A DNA stretch of 64,000 nucleotides from Thinopyrum elongatum (taxonomy: Eukaryota > Streptophyta > Magnoliopsida > Poales > Poaceae): assembly GCA_011799875.1 (NCBI GenBank), contig CM022300.1, positions 238,898,807 through 238,962,806 on the forward strand. The letters run 5' to 3'. Position numbers and translations under genes: made by a program. Numbering within the stretch: position 1 is the stretch's first letter; each line of letters starts with the position of its first letter. Positions 1 through 12,039 of this stretch are shown here, piece by piece. The notes beneath the pieces were generated by a model, which was given only the letters and a program-made list of their open reading frames with translations, made no database searches and had not been told where the DNA came from.

Positions 1-414
1 CTCGAAGACGCCAGGCTTCTGAGGCTCGCGGCAGGATGCCCTCTTGGCGATGTCATCTGCTTCCTTGCTCGCACCGCGCTGGACGTGCTGCAACTCCAAG
101 CCTAAGAAATGCTTTTCGATTTTATGTACCTCTTCCAGGTATGCCTCCATGTGCTCGTCCTTCGGTTTGTACTCCTTGTTGGAGAAGTTGATGAGGAGCT
201 GGGAATCACCCTTGATGGTGAGGCGCCTGACCCCTAGAGCGGCCGTGGCCTTGAGTCCGGCGATCAAGCCCTCGAATTCTACGATGTTGTTGGAGACCTT
301 CTTGCCATGCTAGAAGCATAGTTGTATGGTGTAGAAGAGCTTATCCTTGGTTGGGGAAACAAGCACGACTCCAGCCCCCGCGCCTTGCCGCGTGAAGGCG
401 CTGTCGAAGTGCAT
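1..414 (-). pseudogene. Second (archaeal-type) RNase H domain fragment
   Basis: The minus-strand translation has MHFDSAF followed by GAGAGVVLVSP, the start of the second RNase H typical of Tat-lineage elements. An in-frame stop lies at 310-312, after which the same domain continues with readable residues (NNIVEFEGLIAGL) towards position 1. In intact elements this domain follows the ordinary RNase H and is thought to help remove RNA during reverse transcription. Here it is broken and cut by the window edge. Confidence 0.75.
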
Positions 415-1998
415 GACCCAGCCGTGGGGTGCCTCATCGCTAGGCGCGAGGGACTGGTCCTCGCTCAGCCCCTGGACAGGAGCATTCGTCCACTCTGCCA
501 CGAAGTGAGCAAGGGCCGCCCCCTTGATAACCCGAGTCATACTGAACTCTAGTTGGAACGCTTGGAGCTCGATGTTCCATTCGGCGACTCTGCCGGCAAC
601 GTTGGGGCTGTGCAGCACTTTCTCCAGGGGGTATGCGGAGACAACCTTGATGGGGTGGCCCTGGAAATAATGGCGCAACTTCCTGGAAGAAACAAGGAGC
701 ATGAGGAGGTGCTTCTGCTGCATAGGATAGCGCGCGTGCGCATCTTGTACTACGGTGCTGACGAAGTACACCGGATGCTCGACAAGGCGCGGGGCGTCGA
801 CGGCATCCTGCCTCGTGCGGGACGCGAGGGGCCCGGGCACCTCGTCGGGCGATGGAGGGGCGGGGGGGGCTGGGGCGCTGTCATGTGGTGACAAAGGCCG
901 CGTGGCCTTACGCGGGTCGCCAGGTCCCGCGCTGGTGCTGGCGCGCTCTTCCCGAACCGCCATGAGCACCGCGCTGGACGAGTGCGGGGTGACAGCCAAA
1001 TAGAGCACCAAGGGCTCGCGAGGACGGGGCGCCACCATGATGGGGGGGCTCGTGAGGTACTTCTTGAGGTCCTCGAAGGCCGCCTCTGCTTCCGGGGTCC
1101 ACTCGAAGGGGCCCGTTCTCTTCATCAGCTTGAAGAAGGGGAGGGCGCGCTCGCCAAGCTTAGAGATGAAGCGCCCTAAGGAGGTCACACACACCCCGCC
1201 AGCTTTTGCATTTCCTTGAGGGTCTGAGGCAGGCGCATTTTTTCAATTGCCTTGATCTTTTCGGGGTTGGCCTCGATCCCTCGATGTGAGACAAGGAAGT
1301 CGAGCAGCTTGCCGGATGGGACCTCGAAAACACACTTCTCCGGGTTAAGCCTCATATTCACCTTGGGCGGGTTGGTGAACGTTTCCTCCAGATCTTCAAT
1401 CAGGGTTTTTGCCTTGCGGGACTTGACCACAATGTCATCTATGTACGCCTCTGCATTCCTCCCCAGCTACGGCCCCAGCGCGATGTGCATTAGCCGCTGG
1501 AAGGTGGCACTGGTGCTCCTCAGCCCGAAGGGCATGCAGGTGTAGCAGTACACGCCACATGGGGAAATAACGGCCGTCTTCTCGATGTCCTCTGCCGCCT
1601 TCTTGATCTGGTGATAGCCCGAGAAGGCATCCAGAAAGCACAACAGATCACACTCCGCGGTGGGGTCCATGATCTGGTCGATGCGTGGAAGCGGGAAGGG
1701 GTCATGAGGGCAAGCCTTGTTGAGGCTTGTGAAGTCGACGCACATGCGCTCCTTTCCTCCCTTCTTGGGAACAACAACTGGCTTGGCTAGCCACTCTGGG
1801 TGACGTACCTCCCGAATGACTCCATCTTCCTACAGCTTGCACACTTCCTGGACGATGAACACCTGCTTCTCCTGTGCTTGAAGCCGCGCTTTTTGCTTCA
1901 CCGGGCGCGCATTGGGGCATACCACCAGGTGGTGTTCGATTACCTTCCTCGGGACACCTACCAGATCGGACGCCTCCCAAGCAAAGACATCCTTGTTT
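415..1998 (-). pseudogene. Ty3 reverse transcriptase and RNase H, decayed
   Basis: Reverse transcriptase begins near 1998 and reads VIREVRHPEWLAKPVVVPKK, then CVDFTSLNKACP and FLDAFSGYHQI. The catalytic YIDD is at 1434-1445. RNase H follows, with the RT connection FEWTPEAEAAFEDLKKYL and then VYFVSTVVQDAHARYP. At least one stop (near 1831) and frame changes near 1194 and 1430-1467 show that no full protein can be made. In a live element this enzyme copies the RNA genome into DNA inside the Gag particle. Confidence 0.85.
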
Positions 1999-3180
1999 GT
2001 TCAGAGGAAACCGACCAGTGCTTCCTCCTGCTCTGGGGGAAGGCCGGCACCAATGGTGAAGGTGGGGCCCGAGCCGCTGTTGTCGATAGGCACCTTCTTC
2101 GTCTCGGCGTGGTCCTGGGAGAACAATTGTTTCTTCTTTGTGGGCGCGGCCTCGGGAGCCTCCGGGGCGCCCTCAGTGTCCAGGCGCGAGGCTGTTGCTG
2201 CCCCGTAGGTGAGCTTGAGGGCCCGTACTGCATCCTTCCTGTTGCTAGCCACGGTGATGACACCGCTGCTGCCTGGCATCTTGACGATGTTGAAGCCTGG
2301 ATGGGTCACCGCCATGAACTTGGCGAGGGCAGGGTATCCCAGGATGGTGTTGTACGGGAGGCCGATGCGGGCCACGTCGAAGTCAATGAGCTCGGTGCGG
2401 TAGTTGTCGTGCTTGCCGAAGGTGACGGGGAGGCGCACCTGTCCCAGGGGGTGGCGGAGCCCTTTGTCACTCCTGAGAACGGCCTAGTTGGCAGGAGCTG
2501 GTCGTACGGTACTTGAAGCATCTCAAAGGTTTCCACGGAGAGCATGTTGAGACCAGCGCCGCCATCGATGAGAGTCTTGGTGACCGCAACGTTGCTGATG
2601 GTGGGCGTGCATAGCATGGGGAGCGCACCGGCAGCGGCAGTAGATTCAGGGCGGTCCCTGGAGTCTAAGGTGATGGCGACCTCGCGCCGCATGCGGCCTC
2701 GCGGGGTCTTAGGCTGAAGCCAAGCGGCGCTCGCCTGGCGGAAGATCTGCTTGGCGTGGCGACCGGATGCGGGCACCTGTGACCCGCCGAGGATGCAAGC
2801 GACCACGTGGGGCCCAGGAGCTGCGAAGCGCGCGATGAACGGACCATGGAGCTCTCCCGAAGAGGATATCGAGGCCTCTGGAAGGTCGCGGAGCCAAGAG
2901 CACGGAACCTCTGTCAGAGCCAGGGGAAGCCAGTTCGCCATGGCCTTGTTGTCGCCTCCTGCCGCCAGAATACTCTGGGCATACAGCTGGAGGAATTCCT
3001 CTGGGTTGGCCGCGCCGTCGTAGCGCGGGGGCAGCACCGGCCTGAACCTGACCGGCCATCGCACTCGGCGCAGGTTAGGAGTGAAGGTCGGGCAACCCGT
3101 GGGGTTCCCAGGGATGGCGGTCCAAGCAGTGAGGCGGATAGCATCACCCATGGAAGCGATGAGGCGAGAAGGAGCAAAGC
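1999..3180 (-). pseudogene. Ty3 gag remnant joined to aspartic protease
   Basis: The gag start has the common plant Ty3 signature YDGAANPEEFLQLYA followed by GDNKAMANWLPLAL. After about 120 residues it passes directly into sequence just upstream of the protease, so the rest of gag, including any zinc knuckle, is missing. The protease part has TLIDGGAGLNMLSVETFEML (active-site D-G-G near 2560), then LPVTFGKHDNYRTELIDFDV and GLPYNTILGYPALAKF, typical of the domain end in this lineage. The frame changes between 2300 and 2520. This looks like an old internal deletion plus point decay. Confidence 0.75.
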
Positions 3181-3200
3181 GGAAAGGAGAACTTTGACAC

Positions 3201-3220
3201 ACCCCTACCTGGCACGCCAA
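3201..3220 (-). promoter_or_regulatory. Primer-binding site of the Tat-lineage element
   Basis: The minus strand next to the LTR reads TTGGCGTGCCAGGTAGGGGT, a variant of the TTGGCGCGCCAGGTAGGG site familiar in grass Tat-type elements. It marks where a tRNA primes minus-strand DNA synthesis and fixes the element's orientation. Confidence 0.7.
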
Positions 3221-3221
3221 A

Positions 3222-4085
3222 TGTCGGAATTGGGGCTCCACGGACCCAAACAAGGTTCGAACTCTGGGGCGTGTGCGAATATCTAGCCTAGCTACAACCT
3301 CAAGCTCATCACCTCATGGCTGGGCCTCGTCGAGTTCGTGCGAGCGGGGAAAAGAGGGGACGCAGCAGTTTACCTAGGTTCGGGCCACCTTGAGGTGTAA
3401 AACACTACTCCTTCTTTCTGGTGGATTGCCTCGTGAGGAGGATGGGGATGAACTAGTACAGTGGGTGAGCTGCCTCGCGAGGGCTCAGAGGGAGAGAATG
3501 AGTCGAACCTCTCTACGGTGGAGACTAGCCTATATTTATAGGCGCCTTGGTCCTCTTCCCTCATAGCTTAGGCGGGAAGGGATTCCATAATGGCCAGTTT
3601 GAAAGGGGACAAGAGGTACATCTTATCCTGACGAAAGGTGGTCTTCGCCTGCAAAGCTTCTGGTCATGACGCAGTGGTGGGCTCGGCGATGACATCTGTC
3701 CTGCCGAGTTCGTGGTCTCGGTCTCGTTGCACCGGAATGGAAACCTTTGGGGGATTCCTCGGGAACCCTCGTACATCCTTGCCTCCTTAGCACCAAAGAG
3801 GAAACTGTCCTCCACTGCGCCCGCCTGGCCTTGGTCATCATGGCTCACGTCATCGCGTGCCTCGTGAGGCGAGGTGCCTGCATAGAGATCTCCGCTACTC
3901 GGGAGGTGGGCACGGGAAGCTGCTCCTCGGGAGGTCTTTGAGTTGTTCGCCTCGCGAGGTCGGGGCCCCTCGCGAGGATCTTGCTTGCACGGTCTTGTAG
4001 CTGGGCCGTACCGGGCCGTCGACGGGGCCACGCTCTGGGCCGTAGGCAGGCAAGTCTGGGTACCCCCGATCCCAGAACACCGACA
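3222..4085 (-). repeat. 5' LTR of the Tat-lineage element
   Basis: The 864-bp LTR has inverted ends TGTCGG (3222) and CCGACA (4085). The U5 end abuts the primer-binding site at 3220 and the U3 end abuts copia gag at 4086. Open frames inside it are read-through of LTR and not genes. Confidence 0.85.
3531..3541 (-). promoter_or_regulatory. TATA box in LTR
   Basis: The minus strand has CTATAAATATAGG inside the LTR, a good plant TATA box in the expected direction. It is the likely old promoter of the element. Confidence 0.5.
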
Positions 4086-4931
4086 AATACCATTCGTAGT
4101 TGTTGCAATGTTCTCGATGACATCATTAGATATTTCAGCATTTGAATCAGCATTGCTACATTTTAGGCATTCTGAGCAAGGAGACACAAAATCATCAGGA
4201 ATTCGTTTAGATTGCTTGGCGAAGAGAGAAGCTTTTTCTTTCGCTAGAATGTTATGAGACTCTTTCAATGACTTGAGTTCATGATTCCTGTTAAGGAATT
4301 CATCTGGTAAACTCTCGTAGTCGACTATAAGGGAATCATATCGGTTGGAAAGATCATCAATAGTTGAAGAAAAAGCATCATGCTCTTCGATCAACTTTTG
4401 ATTCTTCTCCATCTCTTCGACCAGTAATCCTTCGGCTTTCCTAAGATTCTTCTCAAGTTTTTCAAGCTCATGTTGTTGAGATTTTGCAATCTTAACCAGT
4501 TCAGCATAAGCAATGTATTCAGGAGAATATTCAGAAATAGATTTTCGGTGTTTTGCTGATACCTGATCCTTAGAGGTCTTTGCCATGAGACAGAATGCAA
4601 TTGGTTCATCATCACTTGAAGCATTGTCATCAGTGCCTGATTTGAGTGATTTATCAGATGATTCATAAGCAACGAAAGCATTGCTTCTTCCTAACCTTCT
4701 GTGAATCTCTTCATCTTCTAATTCTCATTCAGATGTCTCATCCTCAGATTCCATTTTCATTTCAGCACATACTCTGTTTAGCTGCGATCTTCTCTTCATA
4801 TTGGATTTGATGGTTGCTTTGGTTTGCACGTCAGTGACTGGTCTCGTTGAAGAGGATGAGAAAGATTCATTTTTCTTCGAGAGCTTAGTGTGACGATCCA
4901 TTCGAGTGAATCCATTGCCGTGAAGATACAT
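4086..4931 (-). pseudogene. Copia gag C-terminal coiled-coil extension
   Basis: Downstream of the zinc knuckle the minus strand encodes acidic and serine-rich sequence (EMKMESEDETSE) and then a heptad-rich stretch from 4586 (SQQHELEKLEKNLRKAEGLL, then KNQKLIEEHDAFSSTIDDL). The pattern matches the long gag tail of SIRE-type copia elements. The frame shifts near 4725-4680 and ends at 4086, where the Tat LTR begins. Residues read beyond 4086 on this strand are LTR read-through. Confidence 0.7.
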
Positions 4932-4958
4932 CCATCTGTTTCTAGGTTTTCTATCCCA

Positions 4959-5843
4959 TCAAGGACAGTCTGTTATGAGGTGACCGAATTGTTTGCACTT
5001 GAAGCACTTTATTTCTTTCGGAGGTAACCTTCTTGAAGATTCAGGCAAGTAAAATTCATCATCATTTGTGAGACATAGATTCTGTCTTCTGAGATCACTT
5101 AGCCTTTCTGTGAGCATTTCTAGTTCCCTTGTGATAGTATGTTGATTCTCGACGTCTTCTTCTTGCGAACTGCCATAGTGTGAAAGAATTTCCCCTTTAC
5201 TTTCCGAAGAAGATTCTTGATCTCCATTTTCAAGTTCCATCTTTTCTTCGTGAATAGACAACAGCGTCATGACCTCGACGTAGTGAAGTTCTTCATAGTC
5301 TGGTCTTTGCTTAATTTCAGCTATGATTGGATTGAAGGTTGCATCAAGAGCACTCAGTAGCTTGTTGACTACATCTCTATCAGTGATATCAGTTACTCCT
5401 TGTTGATGAAGTCTTTCAACAATATTGGTCAACCGATCCGTGAGTTCCATAGCACTTCCCTTACGAAGACTTCTGAAACTAGCAAACATGGCACGAAGCA
5501 TTTCAGTGTGAGAATTTGTTCTGGTAATGAATTCTTCATGAGCATTTTTTATGGCATCCCAGAGTTGCTTTGCAGTCTCAAGCTTTCGGAACCGAATGAA
5601 AATGTCTTTTGAGATACTTTCACAGATAATATCTTTTGCTTGTGCATTCAACCACAGTATAGCTTTGTCATCAGAATTTGGAGCATGAGGGTGCTGAATG
5701 GTGTATCCATTTTCCACAATCTACCAAAGTTCTATGTTGATGGCTAGAAGTCTGATTCCCATTCTCTCTTTCCAGTAGATATAGTCATTTCCATCAAAGA
5801 TAGGAAACCTTTCAGAGTGCGAGGATCTACCTGCATACGACAT
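4959..5843 (-). pseudogene. Copia gag core with zinc knuckle
   Basis: Translation starts at 5843 (MSYAGRSSHSERFPIFDG). It continues with YIYWKERMGIRLLA, the usual opening of the UBN2-type Gag, then LETAKQLWDAIKNAHEE and LTDRLTNIVERLHQQGV. It ends at the zinc knuckle CFKCKQFGHLITDCP (CX2CX4HX4C). A single in-frame TAG at 5721-5723 separates the first 40 residues from the rest, so the copy is broken. Gag packages the element's RNA in cytoplasmic particles. Confidence 0.8.
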
Positions 5844-5893
5844 ACTCAAAACTCCAAGGTTATTAGACCTTTAATAAACAGAGACAGGGAGTA

Positions 5894-5909
5894 CCCGCTA
5901 TGATACCAA
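5894..5909 (-). promoter_or_regulatory. Primer-binding site, copia element
   Basis: The minus strand reads TTGGTATCATAGCGGG beside the LTR, a one-base variant of the initiator-methionine tRNA site TGGTATCAGAGC. Confidence 0.75.
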
Positions 5910-5910
5910 T

Positions 5911-7590
5911 CGTTAGGACCGAGAGTATATCGACCAGAGGGGGATGAATGGGAGATTCAAAAATTCTTTCGAATGTTATGAACAAATCCCAAACACAGCA
6001 GCGGAAAATAAGGTTCGGTATAAAAGAACTTAAACAAGTACATTATTGAGAAATGTATCTATCGTTGTAGGAAGCAATAATAGTTCGAGCGTAGGATATC
6101 ACAGGTTTGACAATAATGATGGTGATGCAATATGCGAACAGAAGCAGTAGCATGAGAGAAAACAGGGTGGGAACTATGAATGAAAAACACGCCACTCTTA
6201 ATAAGATAAGTGCGAAGAGAAGTTTATACGACTGGGGCGACTAAACTGAATGATGAGAATGCAACATGGAGAGCAACAAACTATAATAGATGGGAACAAC
6301 AGAGATGACAGAAACGAATGATATGCAACAATCAAAGATTGATCAAATAAACTATCATCACAGAGCATGAAAGTAAACTGCTGAAGGTAATGCAGTAAAG
6401 TAAAGTGAACCAGTGGTGCTCGATGGCGACAGATGGATTTGGTAGACCAATTCACCCTTCTGCCAAAGGACTACGTCTGGTTGGAGGGGTTGTGATTTAA
6501 CACAGAAGATAAACTCTCTTCGCCCTATTCTCCTTCAACTCGGAGATGATCAGACTCCAGTTGATTTCACTCGTGGTAGATACTTGTCGGCAATATCCAA
6601 ACCTTCGACAGACCTCTTCGTGAACCACAATGACTCTTGGTTGCTGAAGATCTTGCTCGGTGAAGACAACAACTCTTCAACACTCGAGCCGACACCTATC
6701 CGTCTAGAGAGTGCACAGCTCTCAAGAGTAATAGGTACAAGAACTCTAAACTCAGAACTACTGTGATGCTCAACCACTGTCTAAGTTTTGGCTCTTGATT
6801 TTTCTCTCGGTGGATCTTAAACTCAAATCACTCGGAGAGGGGATGCTCAATCAATCTTCTCAGAAATCTTAAGCGGAGCAGCCAACGGGCAACATTGGAG
6901 CGGGGTGGCTATTTATAGCCGCAGCCTTCCCTGAAGGGAAATGACCGAATTGGACATGTGGAGCAGCCAATGGCCGAACGACACGAGTCCAACGGTCGAA
7001 AATTGAGCACAACGGTAACATTCCTTGCGGAGCAAGTAATGCTAACTCCTCAGTTCGAAAGATATCTCCTGCAGCATGAAAAACAACGTCTACTGCTGGC
7101 AGGTAATCATTCGAAACATAAAGAGATTTCTCTCGGTCTCGCATAGGTTTTGGGCTAAGCATCACAACATATCTAAGCTTCGAGAACCTATACCCCTCTT
7201 AATAGTACGGAGGTCCTATGACTCAAATGAATGAAAGAAGAACAACAAAATGAATACTACGTCTTCACTTTGTCTTCGACTTCCACTCATTGCGGTCAAT
7301 TTTCTTCGGACAGAATCTCCGAAACAATTGCTTCACATCAATAATAAATTTTTGAGGGGTTAGCTTCTTCACATCAATCTTCTAACCTACATGTTTTCAA
7401 TAGATGTAGCTCATTCTTCTGTGCAACGCAGATACTCTTCAGTGAAGTTCCTCGAACTTGACACCGGCAACAGCATTCTCTTCGGTTCTGCATGGACTAT
7501 TTCTCTCTGTGTGCACTAGCAAACAAATCAATCCATGCCTGCTTCTGTCAACAATCTCCACAACACAAGAGGGAAAATATTGCACCAACA
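5911..7590 (-). repeat. 5' LTR of the SIRE/Maximus-type copia element
   Basis: This LTR of about 1680 bp starts at the primer-binding side with CGTTAGGACC (expected TGTTAG, first base mutated) and ends CACCAACA at 7590. A TATA box, CTATAAAT on the minus strand at 6911-6918, sits in it. Short open frames inside are not genes. Confidence 0.7.
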
Positions 7591-7601
7591 GGAAGCACGG
7601 G

Positions 7602-8523
7602 TGATAGAGGCGAGGGTGTCCCGATCTTTCGATGAGATGATAGCTATCGTTTTTGGTGGAGTAGACTTTGACGATCCGACTACGAACGTGCGAGGACGTC
7701 GCGCCTTAGCAATCGATAAACCAACTCCGAGAGGTTATTGACCACGCCGGAGCACAATCAACCTGACCACGAGGGTCTATCTCCTGCAAGCAAACGAAGA
7801 ACAAGCAAGAAACTAAGATTTGCAATCTGGATATTGCGAATATAAGATGAAAGCTTTATTGATCAAGGTGGGGTTCTGTGACGTCTTGGTCTGGTCGTTG
7901 AACACAAACGAAGTACGCGAAGTTGCAGCTATGGCGAACTTTTAATCTAAACAAAACCCAAAGTCTAAACGGTGCCCTAAGGGCTGTATATATGGTGGAA
8001 GAGGTGGGAATTTCGTGGCCCTTGAAGGAGGGGTCCGAAACCAACCCTATCTCTTGTTTCCCCACACATACGGACTCTAAAAACAGCCTATACTCAAGTA
8101 TTTCGAAATTACATGGGCCTGGCCCAATAATATGGTGACGCAGCACCTATAATAGCCTCTGGACGAAATTTATGAAGTGACATCTTGTATATTTCGTCCA
8201 AGGCTTCCTGCACTCATTATGGTGGCTTCAAAGTCCTGAAATCATCACTTGTAACTCCGTTCTTGTTCCCCTTGTGCATGCCATCATCTCCATGCTTGAA
8301 CTTGCTCCAAGGTTCCTCTTTCTTGTCCAAGCTAGGCCCTTCATTTGTAAGCAAAACAAATGTATCCAATTTAGACAACATCATATTCTCATGAACTTTA
8401 GAATCATTACCAAGAAACGAAAGTACCTGATATTTTAATTGGCGTGCGCGAGCTCTAGTAATTGGTCCAGTATGTATAGAAGCAGGGGCTGTGGGTGTAA
8501 CAATGGTATTGATGTCCTCATCA
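7602..8523 (-). repeat. CRW-1 3' LTR (LTR1)
   Basis: This 922-bp LTR has outer end TGATAGAGG at 7602 and U3 end TGATGAGG (minus strand) at 8523. It encodes the C-terminal CR region of the polyprotein. Diagnostic bases GGGAATTT, AATATGGTG and TTAGACA are shared with LTR4 and differ from LTR2 and LTR3. Confidence 0.9.
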
Positions 8524-10479
8524 TCCTCCCCTTCTTGAAATGAAGTCATCCTCGACGGAAGCTCATCTTCCTCACCCAAATAAGGCTTCAGATCTGCAAT
8601 GTTAAAAGTGGGACTAACCCCAAAATCTGCAGGCAGCTCAAGTTTATATGCATTATCATTTATTTTCTCTAACACCTTAAAAGGACCATCAGCACGTGGC
8701 ATTAGCTTTGATTTGCGCAAATCAGGAAATCTATCCTTACGCAAATGTAACCAAACAAGATCTCCAGGTGCAAACACAACATGTTTTCTACCCTTATCTC
8801 CAGCAAGTTTATATTTAGCATTCATACGCTCAATGTTCTCCTTAGTTAACTCATGCATTTTTAAGATCAATTCAGCACGTTGTTTAGCATCAAAATTAAC
8901 CTTCTCAGAAGATGGAAGAGGCAACAAATCAATTGGTGCACGAGGAAGGAAACCATACACAATTTCAAAAGGACACATCTTAGTAGTAGAATGCAATGAA
9001 CGATTATAAGCAAATTCAATATGAGGCAAGCATTCTTCCCACATTTTCTTGTTATTCTTCAAAACAGCCCTAAGCATAGTAGACAATGTTCTATTGACTA
9101 CTTCAGTTTGTCCATCAGTTTGGGGGTGACATGTAGTACTAAAAAGCAGTTTAGTCCCCAACTTAGCCCATAAACATCTCCAAAAGTGGCTAAGAAATTT
9201 AGTATCACGATCTGAAACAATAGTATTTGGCACACCATGCAAGCGTATAATTTCACGAAAGAACAAATCAGCAACATTAACAGCATCATCGCTTTTATGA
9301 CATGGTATAAAGTGTGCAATTTTCGAGAACCTATCCACGACAACAAATATGCTATCCCTCCCCTTCTTTGTTCGAGGTAAACCTAAAACAAAGTCCATAG
9401 ATATATCCTCCCAAGGAACACTAGGTACAGGCAAAGGCATATATAAACCATGAGGATTGAGTCGTGACTTAGCTTTTTGACATGTAGTGCAGCGAGCAAC
9501 AAAACGCTCAACATCCCGTCTCATCTTTGGCCAAAAGAAATGTGTAGCAAGTATATCCTCCGTCTTCTTCACGCCAAAGTGTCCCATTAATCCTCCTCCA
9601 TGCGCCTCCTGCAACAACAAAAGACGAACGGAGCTAGCTGGAATGCATAGCTTGTTAGCACGAAACACAAATCCATCGTTAACGACGAACTTGTTCCATG
9701 TTCTCCCTTCCTTACAATTCTGCAATACATCTTTAAATTCAGCATCATGCACATATTGATCTTTGATGGTCTCCAAACCAAATATTTTGAAGTCAAGTTG
9801 TGAAAGCATAGTATAACGACGAGACAATGCATCAGCAATAACATTTTCTTTACCCTTCTTGTGTTTAATGACATAAGGGAAAGTCTCAATAAATTCAACC
9901 CATTTAGCATGTCTACGGTTCAGTTTTGCTTGACTTTTAATGTGTTTCAAAGATTCATGATCAGAATGTATAACAAATTCTTTGGGCCATAAATAATGTT
10001 GCCATGTTTCTAAGGTCCGTACAAGAGCATATAATTCTTTATCATAAGTAGAATAGTTCAGACTAGGCCCACTCAATTTTTCAGAAAAGTATGCAACAGG
10101 TTTGCCATCTTGTAATAAAACACCTCCTAATCCAATTCCACTAGCATCACATTCAAGCTCAAAAGTCTTATTAAAATCAGGAAGTTGGAGTAAAGGAGCA
10201 TGTGTCAACTTATCTTTCAATACCGTGAAGGCTTCTTCCTGTGAGGTACCCCAAACAAAAGGCACATCCTTCTTTGTAAGCTCATTGAGAGGTGCAGCAA
10301 TGGTGCTGAAATCTCTCACAAAACGCCTATAGAAACCAGCGAGTCCAAGAAAACTCCTCACTTGAGTGACCGTTTTGGGCTGTGGCCAACTCTCAATAGC
10401 TTCAATCTTGGCTTTATCAACTTCAATTCCCTGTGGAGTAACAACATAGCCAAGAAAAGATACTCGGTCGGTGTAAAAG
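8217..10479 (-). pseudogene. CRW-1 pol: RT end, RNase H, integrase, CR tail
   Basis: The frame is open for over 700 codons from the junction at 10479 to a stop at 8217. In order it has the RT end ([17 protein letters not shown]), RNase H ([18 protein letters not shown]), the integrase HHCC region ([13 protein letters not shown] to CTTCQKAK), the catalytic core with [15 protein letters not shown] and [12 protein letters not shown], and a GPF domain ([19 protein letters not shown]). The last 100 or so residues, from [11 protein letters not shown], are encoded inside the LTR. This is the CR tail of centromeric chromoviruses, proposed to steer integration to centromeric chromatin. The N-terminal half of RT is cut off by the nested copy, so no complete Pol can be made. 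Confidence 0.9.
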
Positions 10480-11401
10480 TGATAGAGGCGAGGGTGTCCT
10501 GATCTTTCGATGAGATGATATCTATCGTTTTTGGTGGAGTAGACTTTGACGATCCGACTACGAACGTGCGAGGACGTCGCGCCTTAGCAATCGCTAAACC
10601 AACTCCGAGAGGTTACTGACCACGCCGGAGCACAATCAACCTGACCACGAGGGTCTATCTCCTGCAAGCAAACGAAGAACAAGCAAGAAACTAAGATTTG
10701 CAATCTGGATATTGCGAATATAAGATGAAAGCTTTATTGATCGAGGTGGGGTTCTGTGACGTCTTGGTCTGGTCGTTGAACACAAACGAAGTACGCGAAG
10801 TTGCAGCTATGGCGAACTTTTAATCTAAACAAAACCCAAAGTCTAAACGGTGCCCTAAGGGCTGTATATATGGAGGAAGAGGAGGGGATTTCGTGGCCCT
10901 TGAAGGAGGGGTCCGAAACCAACCCTATCTCTTGTTTCCCCACACATACGGTCTCTAAAAACAGCCTATACTCAAGTATTTCGAAATTACATGGGCCTGG
11001 CCCAATAATAAGGTGACGCAGCACCTATAATAGCCTCTGGACGAAATTTATGAAGTGACATCTTGTATATTTCGTCCAAGGCTTCCTGCACTCATTATGG
11101 TGGCTTCAAAGTCCTGAAATCATCACTTGTAACTCCGTTCTTGTTCCCCTTATGCATGCCATCATCTCCATGCTTGAACTTGCTCCAAGGTTCCTCTTTC
11201 TTGTCCAAGCTAGGCCCTTCATTTGTAAGCAAAACAAATGTATCCAATTTAGGCAGCATCATATTCTCATGAACTTTAGAATCATTACCAAGAAACGAAA
11301 GTACCTGATATTTTAATTGACGTGCGCGAGCTCTAGTAATTGGTCCAGTATGTATAGAAGCAGGGGCTGTGGGTGTAACAATGGTATTGATGTCCTCATC
11401 A
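10480..11401 (-). repeat. CRW-2 3' LTR (LTR2)
   Basis: This complete 922-bp LTR is joined on its U3 side directly to integrase sequence (11402, GTTAACTCATG) instead of the integrase C-terminus seen in CRW-1. Confidence 0.9.
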
Positions 11402-12039
11402 GTTAACTCATGCATTTTTAAGATCAATTCAGCACGTTGTTTAGCATCAAAATTAACCTTCTCCGAAGATGGAAGAGGCAACAAATCAATTGGTGCACGA
11501 GGAAGGAAACCATACACAATTTCAAAAGGACACATCTTAGTAGTAGAATGCAATGAACGATTATAAGCAAATTCAATATGAGGCAAGCATTCTTCCCACA
11601 TTTTCTTGTTATTCTTCAAAACAGCCCTAAGCATAGTAGACAATGTTCTATTGACTACTTCAGTTTGTCCATCAGTTTGGGGGTGACATGTAGTACTAAA
11701 AAGCAGTTTAGTCCGCAACTTAGCCCATAAACATCTCCAAAAGTGGCTAAGAAATTTAGTATCACGATCTGAAACAATAGTATTTGGCACACCATGCAAG
11801 CGTATAATTTCACGAAAGAACAAATCAGCAACATTAACAGCATCATCGCTTTTATGACATGGTATAAAGTGTGCCATTTTCGAGAACCTATCCACGACAA
11901 CAAATATGCTATCCCTCCCCTTCTTTGTTCGAGGTAAACCTAAAACAAAGTCCATAGATATATCCTCCCAAGGAACACTAGGTACAGGCAAAGGCATATA
12001 TAAACCATGAGGATTGAGTCGTGACTTAGCTTTTGACAT
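11095..12039 (-). pseudogene. CRW-2 integrase core fused to CR tail
   Basis: The minus-strand frame carries the integrase catalytic core ([27 protein letters not shown]). It jumps from KMHELT straight to [11 protein letters not shown], which starts the LTR-encoded CR tail. Compared with CRW-1 it lacks about 108 residues ([11 protein letters not shown] through the GPF domain). The deletion keeps the frame. Upstream, a one-base loss near 12033 in a T-run separates this frame from the rest of Pol, so the copy is not functional as it stands. Confidence 0.85.

Larger units (their letters stand above)
1..4085 (-). mobile_element. Tat-lineage Ty3 LTR retrotransposon, 5' half
   Basis: Read on the minus strand, this is LTR (3222-4085), primer-binding site, shortened gag, protease, reverse transcriptase, RNase H and the start of a second RNase H. 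The element runs off the left window edge, so its integrase and 3' LTR are not visible. The second, archaeal-type RNase H is the hallmark used here to assign the Tat lineage. The coding part has several stops and frame changes, so the copy is dead. The LTR ends are TGTCGG and CCGACA. The right flank at 4086-4090 is AATAC; the matching duplication would lie outside the window. The element interrupts a copia gag at 4085/4086, so it is younger than that element. Confidence 0.85.
4086..7590 (-). mobile_element. Copia retrotransposon, SIRE/Maximus type, 5' part
   Basis: Minus-strand order is LTR (5911-7590), primer-binding site, leader, gag with a UBN2-type core and zinc knuckle, then a long coiled-coil gag extension cut at 4086 by the Tat element. 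The large gag with a coiled-coil tail and the long LTR point to the SIRE/Maximus lineage; that assignment is an inference. Pol and the 3' LTR would lie left of the window. The right flank at 7591-7595 is GGAAG. Confidence 0.75.

Noticed and set aside
3561..4085. Apparent extension of the copia gag frame for about 175 more codons
   Set aside because: The sequence below 4086 is the Tat LTR; the open frame is read-through.
7856..8146. A 96-codon minus-strand frame that recurs in all four CRW LTRs (also at 10734, 17274 and 19744)
   Set aside because: It recurs because the LTRs are copies of one sequence. It contains no recognisable domain and lies outside the CR coding frame.
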